Part shown: piece by piece, positions 44,979-56,890 of the stretch
Position numbering within the stretch: the stretch's first letter is position 1
Layout: each line of letters starts with the position of its first letter
Assembly: GCA_034509925.1 (NCBI GenBank)
Contig: CM067538.1
Span: forward strand, 1,624,001 to 1,688,000
From: Hirudinaria manillensis
Lineage: Eukaryota > Annelida > Clitellata > Hirudinida > Hirudinidae
Length of the DNA stretch: 64,000 nucleotides
Reading direction: 5' to 3'
The notes under the pieces: model-generated
Seen by the model: only the letters and a program-made list of their open reading frames with translations
Told to the model about the DNA's origin: nothing
Databases searched by the model: none
Translations under genes and position numbers: made by a program

Positions 44979-46180
44979 TTACATAACTACAGATGGGCGG
45001 AGCCGTTCATCGCCACGTCGACAGACGTCTCCATGGAAACCGCTGGCGATGGACCGAGAGAACGATAAAAGGGTTTCTCGACTCGACTTCAAAGACTTGA
45101 GTCCCATGTCGAAGTTGCACTCGATGACACCGTAATTCGTGACGGCAGATTCCAGGGAGGGGGCGGAGCTACCGACGGGGATGACGAGATCCTTCCCATC
45201 TAATTACATATTCATGAAGTTATAAATAATTGAAGTCATCACGGATGGATGGATGGATTTCATACTCCTCCTACTCACCATCTATCACTCAGAGAGGGAC
45301 AACTACTGCCCAAAAAATATAATCATCATCATCACCACCATCATCATCATCATCATCACTGAACTCAAAAGCTCAAGTAGGACACAAGAAGCTCGTGAGT
45401 ACTTTGACGCTGTCGCAGCCGTCACCATGGTAACCATCAAAAGCATCATCATCATCACCAGCACCACCGACAATTGCAATCATTATCAAGGAACCCGATG
45501 CAAGTACCAAAACGTTTTTAGCAGCAGAGACACAATTTTCTTCACAGCAACAGTAATTCTTATTATTAACATCAAGACGAAAACAACAACCAAATAATAA
45601 TAATAATAACAATAATAATAATAATAATTTATAACAAAATTATGACAAAACTCGTAAATCATTAATATCACTTTGGCTGACGGCGACATGGACGTCGAAT
45701 GCGTTATCACGAACCAGACGACGACGACGACGATGATTATGAGACTGATGATGATGATGATGTCTTGACCGATAACCATAGTTTGATTTTCAATTTGTTT
45801 CTAATTGCAATCGCATCACGAGCATGTATCACGAGAATCCACGCAGGTGCTCGGCCACCACTACCGCCACCATCATCATCATCATCATCATCACCATCCT
45901 GATGGTATCCAAGCCCCGATCTACAAACACCACCACTTCATGGTTTCATGGTAAGGAGAGGTGATAGAATAAAATACAATTCCAATGGAAGTAGGAATTG
46001 CAAAAATAATAATAATAATAATTTTAATAATAATAATAATAATTTTAATAATAATAATACTTGCAATAGCTGAGATGAACACACAGTCAACTCCATGGCA
46101 ACGATGAAACCCCTCGAAATGGAAACTGAAAGTCTCCTCCGTGAATTCGGAAAGCATGAACGGCCATTTAAATGCATCGG
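44979..46180 (-). CDS. Tentative exons of an unidentified minus-strand gene
   Basis: Three segments can be joined in phase on the minus strand: 46111-46180 (about 23 codons around FKWPFMLSEFTEETFSFHFE), 45895-45920 (SGLGYHQD) and 45199 downwards (DGKDLVIPVGSSAPSLESA, then NYGVIECNFDMGLKSLKSS), open to a stop at 44979. Each has an AG acceptor; the donors used are GTTTCA and GTGATG, both weak. Composition looks coding rather than repeat-derived. No family was recognised, the 5' exons are unknown, and the last segment probably splices onward before 44979. It could also be chance. Confidence 0.35.
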
Positions 46181-47144
46181 CTGCTGGCACATCTTAAGCA
46201 GCAGTAATACACAAACAAACAACAACAATGATGATGATAATAATAATAATAATAATAATATTGATAATAATAATAATAATAACAATATCAGCAATATCAA
46301 CCATGAAGATTATATAAAAATTAGAATATTGATTGCATAATATCAATAATATTATCAGTAGCAATAAATGAAATAAGTCAAATTGAAACAATTTTCATTA
46401 TTATTATTATTACTATTATTATTGTTGTTATTATTATTATTATTGTTATTATTACTATTATTATTATTACTGTTATTATTATTATTATTATTATTAACTG
46501 TCACAATCTGGAGGAAGGTGTTTTGTAAATGAGTTAAGATGGCTCGACTAAATCAAAGGGTCCTTGATAATATTAATAAATTTATATCCAACTGTTTTGA
46601 ATTTCTAGAATTAATAATAATAATATAATTATTAATAGTAATAATAATAAAATTGAGTGAAAAGAGAAACAATGAGTAGCTTTAACCATCATCAAAACAT
46701 CGTGGGATCTCAATAATTAATTTACTATAAAAACAATCATTACCATCATCATCATCACCACCACCATCATTTTACATCATAATCATCATCACAACCACAT
46801 CAGCCATGCAAATACCCCAGAGCTGAAGCAACCAGCAACGTCCTCCTTTAAACCCAACCACTCGACGGACCTCGTCATAGTCCTCCTCGTTGCCGGTCGA
46901 AACAAGACAAACCCAAAATCGACGTCGTGAATGCGAGCAGTTCAGCCATGACGTGCGTCGCCAGCGGCCGCAGGAAACGGATCAAGAGGCGAACTAGATC
47001 GACCAAAGTCGACCAAAATGCAGACCGCCGTCGAGAATTGGTCCGACTGCGAGTCGCCACGGAAACGACAGGATGACGGAGGAGGCGACGGAGCACTTCC
47101 GAAGGAGTGAACATCAAAACGGAGGCTCGCAGGCAACGTCCGGT

Positions 47145-47215
47145 AGCAATCGATTGACGTTCGATTGGCATTCAATCGATTGACATTCGATTGGCATTCA
47201 ATCGATTGACATTCG
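47145..47215. repeat. Tandem repeat of a ~26-bp unit
   Basis: The unit 'caatcgattgacattcgatt' plus 'ggcatt' occurs about 2.7 times in tandem; the first copy has 'gacgttcg' instead of 'gacattcg'. Confidence 0.8.
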
Positions 47216-47363
47216 AACTGTCCTTAAAACAGTTAACGGAGAGGTGTTTGCGATCGGCAATAAATATATAGACATCTTCAAGGGTCATCTGAGGACAAAA
47301 AAAAAACAAGTGGGCTTGATTCGACAACGAATGGAGGGCGGGGCTTAGGATCTGGTCGACCAA

Positions 47364-50300
47364 TCAACAGATGCTACAGCAGCAGATGGGGCAGCAATCT
47401 TCCCTAGACTTTTCTTTCTGAAGGGCTGAAATGACAAAACAGGTTAATGCTGAATATTCATCTATTAATAATAATAATAATAACAATAATAATAATAATA
47501 ACAACAACAACAATAATAAAACAATAATTGTGATAAGCGGTAATGTGTAGTTCAAATTACTGTTTTAGCAACATCCATTTTATATTATTATTAACATTAT
47601 TATTTGTCGTGATTTGGTATCTTTTAAGGTCCAAAAGGCCAGGCATTGTTGTGAACAGACAACATGGACTAAGCATCAACAGATAAGATTATTATATACA
47701 AAATTTAAGACAAACAAAAAAAAGATTATTATTATTAGTATTATTATTAATCTGTTAGTAACGAGTTAAATTGAATTAAATCAGTTAACGAATAATTAAG
47801 GAAGCACTGCCTTGATAGTTTGGTTCGGGAAGCTGTTCTCTCATGACGAGGTGCATGACCGTTGTCGAGCCTGGTAGCAGTTGGAGGGCTGCAAGTTGGA
47901 GCGAGTGACGTAAATTAATGTCAGTTCGTTACATTATAAAAATAATTAATTAGTAAATAATCGATAATCCATCGGGTGTAATTTAATTCATGGTAATTTA
48001 GATCGTCCTGTTCTCTTTTGGTCCCCATCAGGGGCACCATCGGAGACAGAAGTCATTCCGACATCAAGTCAAGCAAAGACTTTTGCATATTTGAATATTC
48101 CTACGACCTCCCTCTCTCTCCCCCTCTTAGGGACGAAACAGCATCCAAGCTTCACAAACCAATGCAATAACCTGAGGGTCCTCAAATTAATGAGCAAAAG
48201 CATAAAGCTTTGTTACAAAGCATTCAACAGTTATCCTATCTTGACTTTAGCTCAGGCTGGAAATAATTGTCGATTCTAAACCTGCTCTCGACTTGAGTTG
48301 TAAGCTTATGAGGCGAATTAAAATTTTAAAAATCTGAAAATAATTACCTTAAATTCATTTATTAAAATAAGCAGATAAGATTGGAAACATCTGGTCATAA
48401 TAATTATCTATTTCTAATCTGCACTACCACTAATTCTGACCCCAAATCAACTCTTGGCAAATTGCTTTCTCAAATTACTCTCAACTTTTAATCCACTTTA
48501 AGACTTTTAAGAAAATAGAGTCAATAAAACAAAGTCTTAAAGCTACAAATTCCAGGGGACAGTATGGAAATCTTTTTAGAAGAATCAGCTTTTGGAGCTA
48601 CAAGACAACCATTCATGTACACCGATTCATAATAAATATAATAATAATAATAAATAACACAATAAATATTACTACAATACAAATACAATATTAACAAAAG
48701 GAATTCCACAGTTGATAAATAAGTTAATTAATTAATTAATTAATTAATTAATTAATTAATCAATCAATCAATCATTTAAACTCGTTCACCCCCAAGCGTG
48801 ACGTTTCCATGCAGGAACCTTCCCTGGTATATGAGGCGGAGGATGTTTGTCGGAGGGAGAACTTCGTCTGCCCATTCTGTAACAAAATTATTAATATTAT
48901 TTTTATTATAATTAATAATAACAATAATAATAGTTGATTTGTAAAGAGCCATATGCATAGAGTCAGAGGTGCTAATTAGTTAAGTTAACTAGTGGTATCA
49001 GATGGCACGGTGTATATAGAAACATTAAGCATTAACGAGAATTTTAATGGTCCTCCGTCTGTCTGATTGGCCAACTGTTCCGATGGGTATTTAAATAATA
49101 ATTTAAATAATGGGTATTTAATCCATTCACCGTGGAGTGTTGTTTACTTTCAATGAACAAATGTGCACCCAATGACACTTAAGAACAACAACAACAACAG
49201 CAATCATCATCATCTGGCAGTTGATTGGTAGTGCAACTAATGCAACAACACAACTTTTCAATTATTCATGAATTGCAAATACTTCAATCGCTTGCATATT
49301 TGCCCTTTAACCCATCATAGAAATAACAACAATAATAATAATAATAATAATAATAATAGCAACAGTAATAATAAAAAATAAATAACAATTTTATTGCCAG
49401 CTGTTTAATCAATAGTTTAAATGCCCTATAAATAATTCTCCCCCAAAAAACTCAAATAAAACTGTTTACATTGACAAAGTACACTCATCAGAGACCAATA
49501 ATAGATTCAGTTTTTAATGCAATCCTATAGGTTTGGAACCAAGTAGTGAATCCTGGACATTGAAATCAACAAGGGTAACCAACAACGGTGACCTCTTGAT
49601 CTCCGATAGTTCAAATCAAATCCATTGTTCTGAATCATTCCACCCACAGGAGATCCTAATAGGTCCCCAATTAGAAACGGAAGGTACAAAAAAGAAGGAA
49701 CTCTTGTTGAGTAGGCAGTGAATTAAGTTCAGAAAACAGAACATAAACTTCTGAATGGGCCGTCATCCCACTAGACCATCTCCTACATAGTCTCTAAACT
49801 CCACATTTCAATTCTGAATTATCAACTGAGATGGCAACTTAAATAAAGTCTCTCTTTGAAAGTTTTTGCACATTAGTCAAAATTAGCGAGTCGAGATAAA
49901 TAACAATAAGCAACAATTAGCATAAAAATATGGCAAAAAAAGATCGGTAGCTAAGAAAAAAAAAAGGTTAAAATGCATACCAGCCGTCGGAAGAGAGGAG
50001 CGAAACGAAACGACGGGATGAAAAAAAATAATAATTCGTTGTCGCCGGAGGTCTTCAAAAAGAATTCCGAACGTTCGGATCAAAAAGGAGAATAAAAGGA
50101 TCTCCATTTTTGAGACTGGCAGATAAAGTTCGAGATTAAACGAATGCCTCTCTGTTTTCGAATCACCAAGAATCGCGTGACTGCGACGTTTGTGAAACGA
50201 CTCATGTCGGATAATGATATGCAGATCTCCTCTTAAATCTGGCCTTTTACAATATATTTTTATTATATTATTATATTATATTAATGTAATAATAAAATAA

Positions 50301-52061
50301 TTCATGTCGGGAAATGATATGCAGATCTCCTCTTAAATCTGGCCTTTTACAATATATTTTTATTATATTATATTAATGTATTATTAAAATAATTCTGGTT
50401 ATCCACAACAATGAGCATCAAATCAAATGACTCTATTTTTAAAATTACTCTTAAAAAATAATCAAAATAAATGTCATATTTGTTATTAAATTTGAATTCC
50501 ACGTAAGTTTAAAAGCAAACATGAACGACCTTAAGCTATATTCCTATATTAACTATTATAATAACAAATTAATATTTAACAAGCAAATCTTCTTAACTTA
50601 TGTGCAAACGGATGACCGATTTTATAATACTAAACAGATTTTAATAAACAAGGTAAACAAGGAAAGAAATTCTCAGTTCGATGTCATAAGCAGTCAATTA
50701 ACATAATTAATATAATTATTATAATAATGGTATAATTAATAATCGATGAAATGACATCTTAATCCTTAACCTGTCGGCCAGTTCTCATAGACCTTCTGCG
50801 TTATGGTGTTGACGGAGGCATTTGGAAAGAACAGAAACTCCTTTGTTTTGCCAGACACTAGAATCAGCTTCAAGTTTATCTGCAAGTGGAATGCAAGCAT
50901 TGACATGACATGACGTGACGTGACAACAAGACATTTCCAGAGTCATTTCGACTGATGATGCAGTGCATGAACAAAATCCCCACAAACAAAACAAAACCAA
51001 ATACAAAACAAATTTTGGCCAAACACGCCAAATACAAATGCAAATAAAACAATAGTTTTGCATATGGTAATCGTATAATTAACATATATGTTAATATAAC
51101 ATTGTTAACATCTTGTGATCATCAGAAGGCATTTCGTAATGGTGACGCACGCACGCAAAATGAGCAGACCGCTCATAAATTACAAAACACTTTCGAAAAC
51201 AAAACTTAATGCATTATAATTTGTCACCTGAGAGACAGGCCTTATAATATGAATATTTTATTATTACCACAGCATAAAAACATTAAATTATAAAAGTATA
51301 AAAAGAATATTTTATTATTAAGCATAAAAACATTAAATGTAACAAAAGTATAAGAAAGTTTTACAAGAAAACTTGACAACTAACCCTAATACTTTTATGC
51401 AAACTAATTATTAAAGGAATTAATTATAGCTATAAACATCTACATTAATTTTGTATTTACTTGTTTATTTATTATTTTTATCTATTTATTTTCAACAGGA
51501 TTACTGATTGTTCCACTCAGAGTTGAACGACTACCTTGCTTGTGTTTCAAGATGTGAAAATCAATATTGAAATTATCAACATTTCAATATCTTTTTTAAA
51601 TTATTAAAATTAAAAAATTCAGCATCAATATTTTCCGGCTGGAAATGTTTAGTTTAGAAATATTAACCGACTCGATATATTTTGACTCTCAACTTTTCAT
51701 CTTCCTTTGTGCAAAATAAATTATTAAATAAAATTTAAATAATAGTTTCAAATGATTTGTTTTAAAATATGAGATTGAATCAATTATGTCATAACGTGAC
51801 GGTCGTTAACATAACAATCAAACGACTAGAACTGTACTGTGGGACTTCACACCAGACTTACACTTCAAGCTCATTAGGGATGCAACTAATGGCCATGTTA
51901 ATTGTTTTTGGAGTTGTAAAATTGCATTAAAGCAGGTTATAGCTTCTACAGATACTAAACTCATTCTAGAATTACCCAAATTTCAAGCATAATATTGTCT
52001 TATGCATCTTTTAATGTACCAAAAGACTTACTTGGTCAGGTGGTATCTGTTTCCCACCCAT
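47364..52061 (-). CDS. UBL3: Ubiquitin-like protein 3 (UBL3/MUB), five exons
   Basis: A membrane-anchored ubiquitin-fold protein. In mammals UBL3 is prenylated at its C-terminus, localises to the plasma membrane and acts in sorting cargo to small extracellular vesicles. Exons (minus): 52032-52061, 50771-50879, 48790-48876, 47808-47888, 47364-47425; all joins keep phase (0, 1, 1, 1) and give 122 residues (human about 117). INLKLILVSGKTKEFLF, YENWP, NILRLIYQGRFLHGNVTLG and TVMHLVMRE-LPEPN are near-identical to UBL3. The first ten residues are variable, as in the family. The C-terminus CCPICCCSIC ends in a CaaX box (CSIC) preceded by extra cysteines that could be palmitoylated. Exon 1 ends in a consensus GTAAGT donor. 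The gene is head to head with MIX23, about 750 bp away. Confidence 0.94.
48877..50770. other. UBL3 intron between exons 2 and 3
   Basis: AT-rich. It holds TAA runs near 48900-48930 and 49330-49360 and a tandem duplication of ~98 bp at 50203-50395. No other gene is seen. Confidence 0.6.
50203..50395. repeat. Tandem duplication, ~98-bp unit
   Basis: 'gatatgcagatctcctctta' and the following 'aatctggccttttacaatat' occur twice, starting near 50216 and 50316, separated by a variable TATTA tract. Confidence 0.88.
50880..52031. other. UBL3 intron 1
   Basis: AT-rich with a local ~57-bp tandem duplication at about 51247-51350 ('gaatattttattatta' and 'gcataaaaacattaaat' twice). No other coding segment is seen. 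Confidence 0.6.
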
Positions 52062-52809
52062 GTTGAGGATGCTGATGGTAAATGCTTCTTTGCAAGATTA
52101 TGAAATTTACCAGAAGTTTTTAAAGTCCACTACGATTCCTTTTAAGTATCTGCTCACCAGTCAATCATCTTCGAAATCTGAATGCAAAATATTATTGCAA
52201 GACGTCTTACCCATTTAAGGCTAAACATTGTGAAAAAAAGCGATTAATAGTTAAAGGGTAATCCTGCTAAACACAAAATATAAACACAGTACAGGCAGTG
52301 AGCAATGTCGATTAATTTCTGAAGAAAGAGACCGCTTATCCTCGATCCCGATAACTTCAAGCTGGTAATGATATCAGCACAAATAGAAAGAAAACGCCTC
52401 TGGCTATCAAAACGTTGGAATATGACACAATTCATAAGAAATCACTAAATCCTAACGTCCTTTGTGGCAGTATTGGTCACTTTTCGCTATTTCCAGCACA
52501 ATCCGAGAAAAACAAACACCACAAAACGAACATAAAAAACGTAAATCAAAACTAGTTCACGTGTAAAAATGTATTTAGTCCATTATTTTGTTTAATATTA
52601 GTTATACAAATTATATAATTATTTTAAAGCAAATATAGACATATCTATAAAATGTTGATTAGTGATATTTTCAGGGTAAATTTTAATTAAAAACTAATAT
52701 TGGCCTTACCATTTTTTAATAATAAAATAAAAAAATCTTGCAATGGCAATCATAAAAAATTTGAAGTAAGGTATAAATTCACATTTAACGTTTAAAAGTG
52801 AACTTGAAA
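52062..52809. promoter_or_regulatory. Shared intergenic region between divergent UBL3 and MIX23
   Basis: The two start codons face away from each other and are 748 bp apart. The interval must hold both 5' UTRs and any promoters, so a bidirectional promoter is likely. No TATA box or other defined element could be assigned with confidence. It is an inference from gene orientation. Confidence 0.55.
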
Positions 52810-53964
52810 ATGGCAGCTCAAGCAGGTGATGAAAGTTCTGCTACGAATCCTGGATGCCGGGATTATGCATTGTTCCAGGTAACGTTTATTGTTTTGATTA
52901 ATGTCTTTTCCTTGGAAACGCCTACCGCGCTTCTACTGTACTTTATTCGTTCTCGGTAGTAAGCCACAATGTCACGCCGCGCCGCCTTTAATGATTGTGA
53001 GAGATAACAATAGAATTCTTAAAGGTCTTAAGATTCAAAGTTCTTTTAAAAACTATTTTATCTAATTTAAGGAGATGCTGAAGAAATGGCGCATGACGGA
53101 TGACAGAATAGTGAACGCCCTCAACTGTTCTGTCCTTACAGATTCCTTCAAGCAGCAGGCAAAACCAGAAGCGGCATGTAAACAGTTTTACGACGAGGTA
53201 AAAGTATCTCAGTATCGACTTGTTTCTAAGCCTCCACTTTAATGTCTGAAGTCTTGAATGTCCAGTTTCATCATAACCTCATAAATGTTGTCAACCATTA
53301 AAATAAATTTAAAATTTTCCAGCTTCGAGAAGTTCATATGAAGAGGGACAATATGATCAAAACCTGCATCAAAGATATTTCATCTCGAGTCACTCATCTG
53401 CAGGAACTAAAAGAGAATCCGAGAGACGACAGTCCGCAGGAAGATCACAAAATCATATCAGGCCTCAGGAAAGAACAGAAAATGGTTATATTTTTAATTT
53501 TTTTAATTAATTATATATTTTTTTCATTTCATTGCAAACTCAATGGTCCACCCAAAAGGGAAGTGATGCTCCCCAACATTTTGAAACAATTTTACTTTGC
53601 TGTTACTATTATAACGACATACTTTAAACTTCTAAATTAGTTTTTTTGTAATATAAAATAATTATTTAGCGGTTGACAGGAGTTAATCTATAATGTCCAC
53701 CTTGTTTACCTTCCAGCTCAGACAAGCCCAACAAGAACTGAATGTTGAGGAGATTATACAAGATAGGAGCTTGAAGGTTGGCCCTCACTTTCTAAATATG
53801 TTGTTTTCATGTGCTGGTTTATCATTCAAGTATCATTCAGTGATTCCTCATTTATGTTTATTTTTGTGCTATTTATGATAAATCCTGCTTTTGTTTTTTT
53901 GCAGGCCTACTATGAAAGGTGCAGGCTCTTGTATACACCATCCAATCTTGATCCATCCACATGA
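52810..53964 (+). CDS. MIX23: MIX23 (CCDC58) orthologue, mitochondrial intermembrane-space protein
   Basis: A small coiled-coil protein of the mitochondrial intermembrane space; in yeast Mix23 is a MIA40 substrate linked to protein import. Exons (plus): 52810-52878, 53072-53197, 53323-53484, 53717-53776, 53905-53964. All joins are phase 0 and give 158 residues (human about 144). Recognisable family segments are CRDYALFQEMLKKWRMTDDR, IVNALN, ACKQFYDEL, RDNMIKTCI, LRKEQ, QELNVEEIIQDRS and YYERCRLLY. Cysteines at the family positions (the GCRDY, ACKQF, TCIKD and ERCRL contexts) support oxidative folding in the intermembrane space. No cleavable presequence is evident, as expected for a MIA substrate. 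The gene is divergent from UBL3 and converges on the Toll receptor. Confidence 0.92.
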
Positions 53965-54814
53965 TGATAGTGATAGTATCTTGTCAGCATCTTGTATTTC
54001 TACTCGTTCGTCTGACTGGTTGTGATGTCAAAGGTGTCTTATGATTCAGTTCTCGCATTTTGTGGGACGTACGTGCATGCAAAGGGATATTAGATAGCTA
54101 TTTGCACCAGAAATATTATTAAAACATTTTTTATCCATTTTCAATATTTAAATTTATCATTTCTTGACTGAGGATAATATGTAACTGTATCAAACTTGCA
54201 GCCTTTATTAATGTACAACAGGTTGTTGCCAACTGTACTGTAATATTATTGACATTATCACCGTCGTCGTCGTCATCATCGTCATGATTAATTATGCAGT
54301 TCATGATCATGAAGTTTTAGATATAATAACTTGAGAAGCAGAGTTCAGGTTCTCGTTGGTCAATGATGATGATGATGATGATGATGATGGCAGATGTTCT
54401 GATTGGGGAATTTCCATCACGACAAAATAAAATCAAAGCACTTTGAGTCAAACAATTTTGAACAATTTGAGTCAAAAATGAACAAAAATTGAGTTTTTGA
54501 GTCTCCTCTGGAAAATCAGGAAAGTCTTTGAAACTCAAACAAATAAACGAAAATAAATTAAAATCCTCATAATAATCTCAGAAACTTTATAAACTGGGGT
54601 GCATAGTTCTTCAGGTCTGCTGATTGAAAATGTTGTTATGGGCTATCCATTGGTTAGGGATAACTTTTGATCTCTGCATGTCTGATATGTTTGGGTGGAT
54701 AGTTAAGCTTAAAATTACAGAACTAAGTGAAACAAGTTCAACTGTACAGATTGGAACAATTGCAGCCAAGCATTGTTCCGAGAATATCCGACATTCGATC
54801 AACATCTTTAGAGA
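53965..54814. other. Convergent 3' interval between MIX23 and the Toll receptor
   Basis: Contains CGT/CAT triplets near 54262-54283 and GAT repeats at 54363-54390. It presumably holds the 3' UTRs of both genes. No coding region is seen. Confidence 0.6.
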
Positions 54815-56890
54815 TTAAACTTGCAGTCCCGAGAAACATCTTGTCTTTTTGCCCTTTTTGATTGACAAGAGAGCCAAAAGACGTGCCCAGAATTCCTCCT
54901 GTGACGAGCCGAACATTTTGATGATGAGAAAATCGCTCGGATAATTCGAGATTTTCTTCAAGCAGTCCAATTCCATCGGCTCGAGAAGAACTATGACGAG
55001 CCGGTGATAGCCGGACTCTTTGTCGTGCGCCAGTGCCACAGCCAGCTCTTCGACGCAGCAAGAACTGGCAAAGTACGCTTTGGAAAGGAGGCAGATGGTA
55101 TGCTTGCAGTCTGAAATGGCTCCGTCCGCACTGCTCTCCATGGCTTGGATGCCCCTGTCGAAATCAGTGGATCTGTGCATCACTGCGAACCCGTGCTTCT
55201 TTTCCAACTCCTCCAGGAATTCGTCTCCCTTCTCCTTGTCTTGGTCTGAGCAAGACAAGAAAATATCGCAGTGTAAGTCCTCGTTCAAGACTTCGTCTCT
55301 TGAACTGACCATGACATATCTCAAGCTGTTCTCATAGGCACTCTTTTTGAGCTTGAGACGGGCCCAATAAGCAATGGCCGCGATGCATATTATAAACAGA
55401 GGAGGCAGTAAGAATTTCAAGAGCAGAGTACAGTTGAAAACGGGTTTGTAGCAAAAGTCAGCCTCAAGAAGATTTACATTGGCCTGCCACTCTGGCGTCG
55501 AGCAGAGAACCTCGTCTGTCATCTTCGCCCGATGGGTTTCAAACCAGGCCTTCATCCAGGCATTTTCGCAGTTGCAGGACCACGGGTTATCGTGGAGAGT
55601 CACTTGCTTCCAATGGAAGTTGATGCTCTGGACTCCACTCGGCAGAGTCTTGAGCTTGTTTCCGTGTAGATGGACCCTTCTGGCCTTCGCCAGCGCTTTC
55701 CAGACTTCCTCGTCGATCGATGAGATGCTCCCGTTGCTGAGGTCAATAGACTCAGCGTGTTTGAGGGCGGAAGGACGTCTCAACAGATTCTCTCCTAGGG
55801 ATGTTAAATTATGAGAGGTGAACATCAGGTCGTACTTGAGCGGATTCGTGAAAAAGTAGGTCATGGACCTCCTTGACGGTAGCTCCTGGGGCACGGTCTC
55901 CAGCCTGGCCATTGAACAGTCGACGACAAGTGTGTTGTTGTAGGGACGTTGGAAGCAAGTACAACCACTAGGACAATCCTCGACAACCTCACATATCATG
56001 TTCCTAGGTTCCAGGTCGTACAAACGTCTGTCATTCATCCTAGAAGTGACTTTAGAAAAAATTTCGGGCAACGCTATGGTTAAAGTCAAGATAACGTAAT
56101 CAACGCAGTCGTCAGACAAAGGATTATTTGACATGGATACTCTGGCATTCAGTCTTCCAGGGCACAGCAGCTGATCAGCTCGTGGTGGTCCCCACTTCTG
56201 GTAAAGTTCGGCAAGATGGGTAAATTTGTTTTTTGAAAGATCCAAGCTGAAGTTTAAACTTTTGTCGCAGCTCACTACAACACCGAGATCGTTGGTGAGA
56301 GTCGAGATGTAGTTTGAGTCTAGGTTTGCTATGAAAAACTTTTTCGGGCTCCCTAAGATAAGAGGCCACGAGTCCAGGGTGGTTAGCAAGTTTCCCTTGA
56401 GGCTGACGAAATTGAGGTGTTCGAATGAAGTCAGATTGGTGAAGACTTTCTTTCCCATGCGTTCGATGTTGTTGTTCGACAGGGAAATGTTTACCAGAGA
56501 CACCAGGTCGTCGAACATGTTGTCGTCGAGCCTTGCGATTAGGTTGTTGTCCGCTTTGAGCGACTCGAGTCCTTTCATGTTCTCAAAACATCCGGAGGGA
56601 AAGCTTTTGATTTTGTTGGCCTTCAAATTCAGAACGACGAGCGACTTGGCAAAGTCCTTCTGGCAAATGAGGAACCACAGCCTTGGAGTGATGGTCGACA
56701 TGGTAAGCGTCAAGTTTGTAACTTTGGTTTTACTCAGAAATGTCTCCACAATATCTGGCGCAAAGTCCGTGCAAAATAGTGTTGACATGACCTTTCTTTT
56801 CGCCGGTCCACACTGACATTTATCAGGACATCGCAAGGCATCAAGTTCGATCGCAAGAAAAGGCACGAGGAATAAAACCACTTTAAGCAT
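54815..56890 (-). CDS. Toll-like receptor, intronless, with two cysteine clusters
   Basis: A 691-residue single-exon innate immune or developmental receptor of the Toll family. Domains: signal peptide (about 1-18), LRRNT cysteines (CPDKCQC at 21-27), leucine-rich repeats (about 57-230), a first C-terminal cysteine region (Cys 243 and 262), a second LRRNT (CEVVEDCPSGCTC from 300), further LRRs (about 360-430), LRRCT (NPWSCNCENAWM at 436-447, plus Cys 463 and 480), a membrane span (about 487-509) and a TIR domain (about 540-680). Two cysteine clusters mark the mccTLR type common in protostomes. TIR box 1 reads CDIFLSCSDQD, where families usually have (F/Y)DAFISYS; an RPG-like box 2 is not evident; box 3 keeps FW (667-668). 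It is short for a Toll (many exceed 800 residues) because the ectodomain has few repeats. Intronless structure next to intron-rich genes suggests retroduplication. The antisense open frames are shadows. Confidence 0.93.
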   Translation of the reverse strand: MLKVVLFLVPFLAIELDALRCPDKCQCGPAKRKVMSTLFCTDFAPDIVETFLSKTKVTNLTLTMSTITPRLWFLICQKDFAKSLVVLNLKANKIKSFPSGCFENMKGLESLKADNNLIARLDDNMFDDLVSLVNISLSNNNIERMGKKVFTNLTSFEHLNFVSLKGNLLTTLDSWPLILGSPKKFFIANLDSNYISTLTNDLGVVVSCDKSLNFSLDLSKNKFTHLAELYQKWGPPRADQLLCPGRLNARVSMSNNPLSDDCVDYVILTLTIALPEIFSKVTSRMNDRRLYDLEPRNMICEVVEDCPSGCTCFQRPYNNTLVVDCSMARLETVPQELPSRRSMTYFFTNPLKYDLMFTSHNLTSLGENLLRRPSALKHAESIDLSNGSISSIDEEVWKALAKARRVHLHGNKLKTLPSGVQSINFHWKQVTLHDNPWSCNCENAWMKAWFETHRAKMTDEVLCSTPEWQANVNLLEADFCYKPVFNCTLLLKFLLPPLFIICIAAIAYWARLKLKKSAYENSLRYVMVSSRDEVLNEDLHCDIFLSCSDQDKEKGDEFLEELEKKHGFAVMHRSTDFDRGIQAMESSADGAISDCKHTICLLSKAYFASSCCVEELAVALAHDKESGYHRLVIVLLEPMELDCLKKISNYPSDFLIIKMFGSSQEEFWARLLALLSIKKGKKTRCFSGLQV

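Larger units (their letters stand above)
43173..47363. other. Interval between the hAT element and UBL3
   Basis: Microsatellites (TAA near 43330-43360, GAC/GAT at 44712-44775, CAT near 44560-44605 and 45325-45357, TTA near 46395-46495) alternate with unique segments. Possible minus-strand exons lie at 45-46.2 kb (separate entry). Two further unassigned open segments are seen on the minus strand, near 44100-44220 and 46870-47170. A purine-rich GA tract lies at 43676-43725 and a ~26-bp tandem repeat at 47145-47215. Confidence 0.5.

Noticed and set aside
46875..47175. Two overlapping 77-98-codon minus-strand frames near the UBL3 3' end
   Set aside because: Both frames are open because of local GC-richness, neither resembles a known family, and neither has splice sites that clearly connect to a neighbour.
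35359..53964. Mitochondrial gene cluster (mitoguardin plus MIX23)
   Set aside because: They lie over 10 kb apart on opposite strands with UBL3 between; two mitochondrial genes in 64 kb is not unusual.
55020..56816. Several plus-strand frames of 86-161 codons
   Set aside because: All are shadows on the opposite strand of the intact Toll receptor ORF.
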